A DNA stretch of 64,000 nt. Origin: Garcia nutans. Its lineage: Eukaryota; Streptophyta; Magnoliopsida; Malpighiales; Euphorbiaceae. The notes under the pieces were generated by a model. It saw only the letters and a list, made by a program, of their open reading frames with translations, searched no databases and was not told the DNA's origin. Positions 56,942-64,000 of the stretch are shown one piece after another; positions within the stretch are counted from its first letter, which is position 1, and each line of letters begins with the position of its first letter. The position numbers and the translations under genes were made by a program. The stretch is taken from positions 7,564,001 through 7,628,000 of the forward strand of contig CANTUV010000072.1 in NCBI GenBank assembly GCA_947685225.1. Reading direction: 5' to 3'.

Positions 56942-57800
56942 ATGGGGTCTCGGCCGCATCAGGCTGCTAAGGATAGTGCAGAGAGTGTGGCTCCAGATGA
57001 GGGTAGAGATGGAGCTAGAGTTGTATTTACTGGTGAGGCATCTGTTTCTGTGCTTGTGAGGCTAGCAACTGATGAGATTTTGCCTGGCTAGGTATGGCTT
57101 ACAGTAGAGTTGTTGAGGCAGGCTCTAGTTCCGCAGCCGGTACAGCCGCAGCTGCAGTTGCCGGTGAGGTAGTATGATAAACCGAGAAAGTATGGAGCTG
57201 AGGACTTTGTTGGTACTATAGACCCTGTTGTAGCCGAGCAGTGGCTAGACCGGGTTCAGAGGGTATTCATTCAGTTACAGGTTAGTCCATAATAGAAGTT
57301 TGATTATGCCAGATCTCTTCTGCAGAGAGATGTATATGATTGGTGGAAGACGGTTTCACATGCTTTGGATGATCCACCAGTCCTAACCTTTGATGATTTC
57401 CTACAGGAATTTGAGCAGAAGTATACTCCGAGAGAGTATAAAGATGCAAAGAAGATGGAGTTCCTGAGTCTGAGACAGGATACCAGGACAATGACAGAGT
57501 ATGAGATCGAGTTTATCCGATTGAGTTACTATGCTGGTGGGATCATTTCTGACGAGTTTGACAGGTGTAGGAGGTTTGAGGAGGGACTAAGATCCTCTAT
57601 CATGTGTATCATCACAGGCTCTCGGTATAAAGATTTTTCCCAGTTAGTTGCAGCTGCCAGGAGTGTTGAGAGGGGATAGAGTCTTGCAGCAGCTGCCAGG
57701 GTTGAGGAGACTAGAGTTAGGAGACCCCAGAATGAGTCAGGGTCTTCAGCAATGAAGAGAGGTCGAGGGGGACATTTTTAGATGTTTAGTAGGAGTTAGG
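56942..57800 (+). pseudogene. Element E gag relic
   Basis: Start ATG 56942 (MGSRPHQAAKDSAESVAPDE). Tekay Gag blocks follow: YDKPRKYGAEDFVG, QWLDRVQRVFIQLQ, SLLQRDVYDWWKTVSHALDD, then an open stretch 57365-57679 (TFDDFLQEFEQKYTPREYKD, EYEIEFIRLSYYAGG, RRFEEGLRSSIM). Stops: TAG in place of Trp/Gln codons before YDK, TAATAG after QLQVSP (about 57290), TAG at 57677 and 57780. Most fit C-to-T changes. Without the extra A of C, this shows the ancestral frame at that place. Confidence 0.85.
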
Positions 57801-60366
57801 GGCAGTTTGGCAGGTCAATACAGTAGCAGAGACAGAGACAGAGACCTGCAGTTTCAATGGCTAGTGCTTCGACTCTAGTGGCTCAGCGACCTGCTCCACC
57901 TACTTGTGTTCATTGTGGTAGAGCACACGGAGGTGTCTGCTAATGGAGAGGTGCTTTGGGAGTGTGTTTCAGATGACCATTTTATCAGAGATTGTCCCGA
58001 GCCACCAGAGGTTAGACTGGCAGATTCTGCATCTTTTCGACCTAGTGTCAGAGGGGGTCGTGGTGGTAGAGGTTTTGGTAGAGATGGTCGATTTGGGTCT
58101 AGTCTGAGAGAAGGTTCTACAGCTGGAGGTAGTAGACCATATGAGGCAGGACCATCACAGCAGGTTTATGTGATGCATAGGCAGCCAGATGCTTCAACTG
58201 TTATTGCTGGTAATTTTACATTATTTGGTACTTCAGTTCTTGTATTATCAGACCTTGGGTTGACTCATTCTTACATCAGTGCATCCATCTTGCCTGTGAC
58301 TGATTTGCATTCTGAGTCCCTAGGATTTGATGTTTTGATCACAAATCCTTTCGGGCATAGTATTGTGGTGAGCAAGGTGCACCGAGATAGTCCAGTTGTT
58401 GTTCAGGATGAGGAGTTTCTCGGTGACCTAATTGAGATGCCTTTCAGGGAATATGATATGATTTTAAGCATGGATTGGTTATCCAAGCATGGGGCTATGG
58501 TAGACTATCAGAAGAAATGTGTTACTTTGAGAACAGGTGATGGTAGGGATGTGATGGTATCTGGTGAGCAAAGGTATCTTTCATCCATGTTTGTTTTAAC
58601 TGTTTCAGCTGGGAGGATGATTCGGAAGGGATGTGAGGCTTATCTTGCTCATTTTATAGATACTAGAGTAGTGGGATCCTTACTTGAAAGTATACCCACA
58701 GTTGCCGAGTTTTCAGATGTTTTCCCTGATGAGTTGCCAGGGGTACCTCCTGAGAGAGAAGTGGAGTTTGGTATCGATTTGCTGCCTAGTACCACTCCTA
58801 TCTCTATTACCCCTTATCGAATGGCACCTGCTAAGTTGAGAGAGTTGAAGGTGCAGTTGTAGGACTTATTGGATAAAGGCTTCATTCGCCCTAGTGTGTC
58901 ATCGTGGGGAGCGCCTGTGTTGTTTGTGAAGAAGAAGAATGGCACCATGAGATTGTGTATTGATTATAGGCAATTGAATAAGGTGACCATCAAGAACAAG
59001 TATCCTTTACCTCAGATAGATGATCTCTTTGATCAGTTGAAGGGAGCAGCAGTATTCTCTAAGATTGATCTGAGATCAGGGTACCATCAGTTGAGAGTCA
59101 GAGATGTGGATGTACCCAAGACAGCTTTTCGTACGAGGTATGGGCATTATGAGTTTCTTGTGATGCCCTTTGGATTGACGAATGCACCAAAAGCTTTTAT
59201 GGATTTGATGAACAGGGTATTCAGACCATTTTTGGATCAGTTTGTGGTAGTCTTCATTGATGACATCTTGGTGTATTCGCGTAATGAGGAGGATCATGGT
59301 AGGCATTTGCAGATCGTATTGCAGACTCTAAGAGAGAAGCAGTTGTATGCTAAGCTGTCTAAGTGTGAGTTTTGGCTCGATCAGTAGCTTTTCTTGGTCA
59401 TGTGGTTTTAGCAGAGGGTATTATAGTTGATCCGAGTAAAGTTGAGCCTATCTTGAATTAAAATCCACCAAAGACTGTGACAGAGGTTAGAAATTTTCTG
59501 AGATTGGCAAGCTATTATGGTCATTTTGTGAAGGGTTTTTCTATAATAGCTACACCACTCACTAGATTACTTTGGAAAGGAGTTAAATTTGTGTGGACAG
59601 ATCAGTGTCAGGTGAGTTTTGAGCAACTGATGGAGATGTTGACTCAAGCTCTTGTCCTTACCCTGCCTGTGGAAGGTAAACCATATGTGATATACAGTGA
59701 TGCTTCACACAGTGGTTTAGGTTGTGTTTTGATGCAAGAGGGTAGAGTCATTGCTTATGTCTCTCGACAGTTGAAACTGCATGAGCTGATTTATCCGAAG
59801 CATGATTTGGAATTAGCAGCAATAGTTTTTGCCTTAAAGATTTGGCAGCATTACTTGTATGGGGAAAAGTGTTTCATTTATATGGATCACAAGAGTTTGA
59901 AATACCTGGCTGTTTAGAGAGAGTTGAATCTTTGCCAGAGATGGTGGTTAGAGTTGATTAAAGACTACGACTGTTTGATTGATTATCATCCTGGTAAGGC
60001 AAATGTTGTTTTTGATGCCTTGAGTCGAAAGTCTTGGGCAGGTTTGACTGCTTATTCGCTCTCGTTGCTTATTGAGTTGAGAGCGTTGCATGCTAGATTT
60101 GAATCTTCTGATGATGGTGCTTTGATGGCTCAGTCGCAGATGAGGCTAGTCTTGTTGGATCATATTAGGGAGGCTCAGTTGGCAGATGAGAGAATTCAGA
60201 AAATTGTGTTGGTTTGTTAGAAGGGGGAGAGTCAAGACTTTTATGAGAGGGATGATGGCAGTCTATGGTACAGAGATAGGTTGTGTATTCCTAATGATGC
60301 GGAATTGAAAAGAACGAAATTAGAGGAAGTACATCAGTCACTTTTTGCTATGCACCCTGGGAGTAC
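57801..60366 (+). pseudogene. Element E zinc knuckle-protease-RT-RNase H relic, cut in integrase
   Basis: A TAG lies in the linker before the knuckles (cagtagcagagacag, about 57822). Knuckle 1 is CVHCGRAHGGVC; knuckle 2 is damaged by a small deletion (SDDHFIRDCPEPPE). The protease region reads LSDLGLTHSYIS, with the Asp kept but the usual Gly-Ser turn changed. RT: FSDVFPDELPG, a TAG at 58860-58862, then GFIRPSVSSWGAPV, FSKIDLRSGYHQL, VVFIDDILVYS to about 59387, where a lost base gives TAG. RNase H YSDASHSGLGCVLM, HDLELAAIV and YMDHKSL (normal Thr to Met). Integrase is cut after FAMHPGST at 60366 by element F. Confidence 0.87.
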
Positions 60367-60660
60367 TGTTTTATTAGTTTTTTGTTATAGATTTGTGTCT
60401 TGTTTATTATGATAATTATTGTTTTATTTAGATATTTTGTTAGTTTTAATCGGTTTGTTTAGTGTTTTCATTAATTTTGGGTAGTTTTAGTTTATTTCAG
60501 TGTTTATGTCGTTTTTGATCTAGTTTTTAGTATTGTGTTTAAGTTTTGTTGGTTATTGTCTATTTACTTCTTGTTTAAAGTTTGTTTTGAGTTTTGTTTT
60601 AGGTTAAAAAAGGCAAGGAAGCAAATTGAAGGAGAAAAGGGGCAGTAGCTGACACAGGCA

Positions 60661-61086
60661 GAGGACACGGCCAAGTCATTGGCCGTGTCCCATACCAAGC
60701 TAAAGAGGAAGAGCAAGTCACAGTAGAAGACACAAGCAAGGGACACGGCCAAGTCACTGGCCGTGTCCCTCCAAAGAAACCCAGACACGGCCAGGACACG
60801 GCCAGTTGATCCAACCTGGCCGTGTCTCACTTGCATCCAAGGCAAGAAGATCAATTCTCACAGAAGTAGACACAGGCAAGGGACACGGCCAAGTCACTGG
60901 CCGTGTCCCTCCAAAAAGCTCCAACACGGCCAAGTCACCTCTAACATGGCCGTGTCACTCAACCAAAGAAGAAAAGAAGAAAAAGCAAGCAGAAGTGAAC
61001 ACATGCAAGGGACACGGCCAAGTCACTGGCCATGTCCCTCCAAAGAGCACCCACACGGCCAAGTCACATCCAACTTGGCTGTGTCT
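60661..61086. repeat. GGACACGGCC/GGCCGTGTCC hairpin array in Athila LTR
   Basis: Units agggacacggcc-aagtcact-ggccgtgtccct occur at 60739-60770 and 60879-60910 with perfect 12-bp arms and an 8-base loop. A 10-bp-arm unit is at 60663-60690, and a unit with one mismatch is at 61008-61039. Between them are single acacggccaagtcac half-sites. The array lies upstream of the TATA-like box, so in U3. Confidence 0.9.
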
Positions 61087-61128
61087 CTCATGAACCAAAG
61101 CCGTAGCAGATTTTAAAGCGGACGTTTC

Positions 61129-61137
61129 ATATAAAAG
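61129..61137 (+). promoter_or_regulatory. TATA-like box of element F LTR
   Basis: catataaaaggaaa is followed by ctagggttttgggggtt. It is the best TATA match in the LTR and lies about 45 bases after the palindrome array. Transcription would start about 30 bases downstream, leaving roughly 0.9 kb of R-U5. Confidence 0.55.
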
Positions 61138-62103
61138 GAAAAAGCTAGGGTTTTGGGGGTTGACGATTTTGAGAGCAGATTGAGCCGTCAAAGAGATTAG
61201 GGTTTTGATAACTTAGTTTTTCTTTGATTTTTGATTACACTTTGTTTTATCTAGCTTAGATTAGATTGTTTTAGCCATTGATACGTCCTTCTTGCAAGAT
61301 TTGAACAAGACATTCTTCAGAAGCTTCAAGGAGTTTGTAACTTAGTTTTGTTCTCGAACTCAATCTCTTTATTTTCATTGAAATTGTATTTATGGATATT
61401 ATCATGTCTGATTTGATTTCTTTGAATATTAATGAGATGAGTATGTTTGATTGCATTATGAACTAATTTGATCTAGTCTAGGGTTTGTATGGATCTGCTA
61501 TGATTGTATGAATTGGTTATTCTCTTAGCTAATAATTTCTTTAGCCTTGATTGAATGGAATATTGTTAATATATAATTGATTGGCTACCAATTATGTGTT
61601 TTAGGTATTAGATGATGGATTGAGAGATGAAGTCTAATACTGGAACAATTCAATTAAGGACTTAGGTGAATTAGAGATATAACCTATTAAAAAGATTATT
61701 TCAATTATAATAAGATTAGTTGAAAAAGGTTTGAATGCGAGAGCTTATTTCCTTGATTCGATTAATTAAGTTGTTTGAGATTTAATCTTTAAAATTAAAT
61801 TAGTTAAGAGGAATAACCGTTCATACATATAAGTAGTAGAGAAGTACAAACCCTAGACCTTTCTATCAAGTGAAATCAAAACATCAGCTTAATTTACTTT
61901 TATTCATTTTAAACTTCAATCAATCTTCTTCATTAGTTAACAATTTAAATTTTCTTCTTTATTTGTTATTCATAATCTGATAATCAATTAGCCACTTTAG
62001 CTTCCTTGTGAGATGACCTTGGGGCGATCACCTTTGCTACAGCTACCTCGTATACTTGGGAGTGACGCTTTGTGGTAGAGTTAATTCGAGCGCAACAAGT
62101 TTT

Positions 62104-62121
62104 TGGCACCGCTGCCGGGGA
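62104..62121 (+). other. Element F primer-binding site
   Basis: TGGCACCGCTGCCGGGGA follows the LTR end after six bases. It differs at two positions from the common Athila site TGGCGCCGTTGCCGGGGA, which is usually assigned to tRNA-Asp. Confidence 0.85.
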
Positions 62122-62239
62122 GGCTAATTGGCGAAATTGTTTATTAGGCAAAAATATTCTAGATTATTTTTCACTGTTTTCATTTTATTTTATTTGTCTT
62201 TTGCTTTTAATAATTTCTTTTTCCTAGAAATTTTTGTTT

Positions 62240-64000
62240 ATGCAAGACAGGAGATCACTCAAAGGAGAGCTGCATCCATTTATTCCAGAAATTCAGAGAG
62301 TAAAAAGGAGCAGAGAAGATTTTGAGCTCTACACCGGATTTGATACAGAGGAGGACACTTCTGAATTTGAGTCAGATACTGCACAATCAGTTAACATGGG
62401 AGAGGAAAGGCAAAGAACCATGAGAGATTTTGCTAGACCTGTCATTAGGACTTCTACATCTTGTATAAGGTTGACAGATGCAGCAAGGAACTATGAGTTG
62501 AAGAACATTCACTACAACATGCTGCCTTCATTCTATGGAGTTCCAAATGAAGATCCTTTGAACTTTATTCGGGATTTCTACTCCACCCTCAACACTTTTC
62601 CATTGGGATGATTAACAGAGGATCAGTTGAGGATGCGGTGTTTTCCATATACTTTGAAGGATAGGGCAAAGAGCTGGCTTATGATGTTGCCCGAAAACTC
62701 ACTGACAACTTAGGAGCAAGTTTATAACAAGTTCATGGGCAAGTTTTATTAACATCAAAAGACAACTGAGTTGAGAGGGAAGATTGCTACATTCTCTCAA
62801 TTTGAAGGAGAGCCATTTCATGAGGCTTGGGACAGGTTTAAGATGCTATTGATCCAGTGTCCACATCATCACTACCCACTTCAACTTCTTATTCAGTTTT
62901 TCTATGATGGTCTAACCCAACAATTTCAGAATACAGTTGACAATGCAGCTGGGGGAGCCATGGGAGAAAAGACAGCTGATGAGACTTATGAGATCTTTGA
63001 GATGTTGGGAGCTAATTCTCAACAAAAGAGTGTAAGGGGAAGAAGTAAAGGGGTGAATCAACTGGGAGCCAATAGTGAGATGGTCAGTCAAATAGCTGAG
63101 TTGTCAAGGCAGGTTCAAATGTTGAACATGAAGAACACTATTTCTTCATCTGCCCAAGAAGTGTGTGGAATCTGTGGGACATTCAGGCATGGAGCAAATA
63201 TATGCCCCTCTGCATATAAGTCTTTTGGGAATGAAGCTGAGCAAGTTAATGCTATGGGGGGATTTCAACCAAGGGCCCGGAATGATCCTTATTCCAATTC
63301 TTATAATCCTGGTTGGAGGAATCACCCAAATTTTTCTTGGACAACAAATAATGCTCAATAGCCTTTCCATTTGCTCCAGAGATAGAACCTACAACAGGGC
63401 CAATCCTCAAATCAAGGCCAGCCTAAGAGAGAGAGTTTGGAAGAAAGTTTGCAGGCTTTTATCCAAGTCAGTGCTAAAAATCAAGAGATGAACAACAAGA
63501 GGCTGGATTCACTAGAAGCGTCTTTTAAGAAGGTGGAGACCCAAGTGGGGCAACTTGCTCAACAGATACAGATTCAACAAAAGGGGAAGTTTCCAAGTCA
63601 ACCTGAGCAGGCACAATCAGTGACTGTTCTTAGGAGTGGCAAGGTAATTAATAATAATGTTGAAAATAATTCTATGAATGCAGGTGAGCAAGAGAATAAA
63701 AAGGAAGGAGAACTAGAGAATAAAGGTGCTGAAGAAAGATCAATGGAGAAGTTCCCTACAGCAGATTTGCACAAGGCAAGCAATCCATACTGGCCACCTA
63801 TACCATTCCCCAACAGGTTGAAGGATGATAAAAAAGATAAGCAATTTTCAGATATCTTCAACATGCTGTCTAAGGTAAGTATTAACTTACCCTTACTTGA
63901 AGCAATTAAGAACATGTCGGCTTATGCTAAATTCTTCAAAGAACTGAATACCAAGAAAAAGAGGTATGAGCCGAATGAAAAGGTACTGATGGCATGTGTG
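62240..64000 (+). pseudogene. Element F gag (Athila type), one frame with stops, runs off the window
   Basis: ATG 62240 (MQDRRSLKGELHPFIPEIQR). Blocks: SFYGVPNEDPLNFIRDFYST, FEGEPFHEAWDRFKMLLIQC with PHH, NAAGGAMGEKTADETYEIFE, knuckle CGICGTFRHGANIC, SYNPGWRNHPNFSWTTNNAQ, ETQVGQLAQQI, VTVLRSGKV, YWPPIPFPNRLKDDK. These are hallmarks of Athila Gag. The frame never shifts over 1.76 kb. It is interrupted by TGA 62609-62611, TAG 62711-62713, TAA 62750-62752, TAG 63359-63361 and TAG 63383-63385, several of which could come from CGA, CAG or CAA by C-to-T change. The protease would follow beyond the window. Confidence 0.9.

Larger units (their letters stand above)
53762..60366 (+). mobile_element. 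Element E: Tekay-type chromovirus, truncated by element F
   Basis: 5' LTR 53762-56771, primer site 56779-56790, gag from 56942, and pol up to the integrase zinc finger at 60366, where the Athila element F begins. The left flanking bases are catca (53757-53761). The rest would lie beyond the window. Confidence 0.87.
60367..62097 (+). repeat. Element F 5' LTR (1731 bp)
   Basis: From TGTTTTATTAG after the pol of E to gagcgcaaca, followed by agttt and the primer site. It contains the GGACACGGCC palindrome array (60661-61086) and a TATA-like box at 61129. It is less AT-rich in the array than in the rest of U3 and R. Confidence 0.82.
60367..64000 (+). mobile_element. Element F: Athila-type LTR element, 5' part
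   Basis: LTR 60367-62097 (TGTTTTATTAG to CGCAACA), Athila-type primer site TTGGCACCGCTGCCGGGGA and an Athila-type gag open to the window edge apart from stops. The left flank agtac (60362-60366) would be half of a target duplication. It sits in the integrase region of E. Confidence 0.88.

Noticed and set aside
60763..61116. Overlapping open frames with Trp-Pro-Cys and His-Gly repeats across the Athila LTR array, and similar ones at 19870-20290 and 27184-27570
   Set aside because: They occur in several frames and both strands because the GACACGGCC repeats lack stops. They are repeat artefacts inside LTRs, not genes.

Overview
The window looks like intergenic heterochromatin from a large flowering-plant genome, probably a eudicot. 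It is AT-rich and consists almost entirely of LTR retrotransposons nested in one another. I found no host gene, tRNA, rRNA or CRISPR array. The plant assignment rests on three protein and primer-site signatures: Tekay/Del-type chromoviruses (initiator-Met-tRNA primer site, integrase followed by a chromodomain-like tail), an Athila-type gag with its TTGGCACCGCTGCCGGGGA primer site, and a Tat/Ogre-type gag. The species cannot be told from the sequence.

Layout. 1-3286 is unassigned AT-rich, C-poor DNA ending in a polypurine tract. 3287-4587 is a decayed LTR piece. Element G (4588-14076, minus strand) is a Tekay-like chromovirus with a ruined gag-pol. Element A (14077 to about 46088, plus strand) is another chromovirus, inserted in the right-hand LTR of G. 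Element B (16487-35870, minus strand) is a gag-only Ogre/Tat-like element (TR-GAG type) inserted in the gag of A; its target duplication is gggtt. Element C (19112-28797, plus strand) is a complete chromovirus inserted in a 43-bp minisatellite of B; its target duplication is ttacc and its LTRs are nearly identical. Element D (36717-42265, plus strand) is a deleted relative of B lying in the pol of A. Then come a tatgagt-type tandem array (46089-46669), element H (46670-51111: a 3-kb LTR followed by a triplicated LTR-end/primer-site block), a TR-GAG LTR piece (about 51300-52934), an inverted H-type LTR piece (52935-53761), chromovirus E (53762-60366) and an Athila element F (60367 to the window end) inserted in the pol of E.

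Function. Each autonomous-type element would encode Gag (particle), protease, reverse transcriptase, RNase H and integrase. In the chromoviruses a tail after integrase probably steers insertion to particular chromatin. The TR-GAG elements B and D carry only gag and would need enzymes from another element. Every gag-pol read here is interrupted by at least one lesion. C is the youngest and best preserved: one frameshift, two in-frame TAG codons and a changed histidine in the integrase zinc finger.

The most interesting signals are in the LTRs and leaders, not in the proteins. Otherwise divergent chromovirus LTRs share: (i) a GTAAGT splice-donor-like site after a CT-rich block, paired in C and E with an acceptor-like site just before the gag ATG, suggesting a spliced leader that removes the primer site; (ii) an approximately 28-bp inverted repeat enclosing a family-specific minisatellite; (iii) a GCGCGAT/ATCGCGC hairpin; (iv) a hairpin overlapping the 3' side of the primer site. 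In addition, GACACGGCC/GGCCGTGTC palindrome arrays occur in LTRs of two unrelated lineages (Tekay and Athila), and the TR-GAG LTRs carry telomere-like TTTAGGG blocks.
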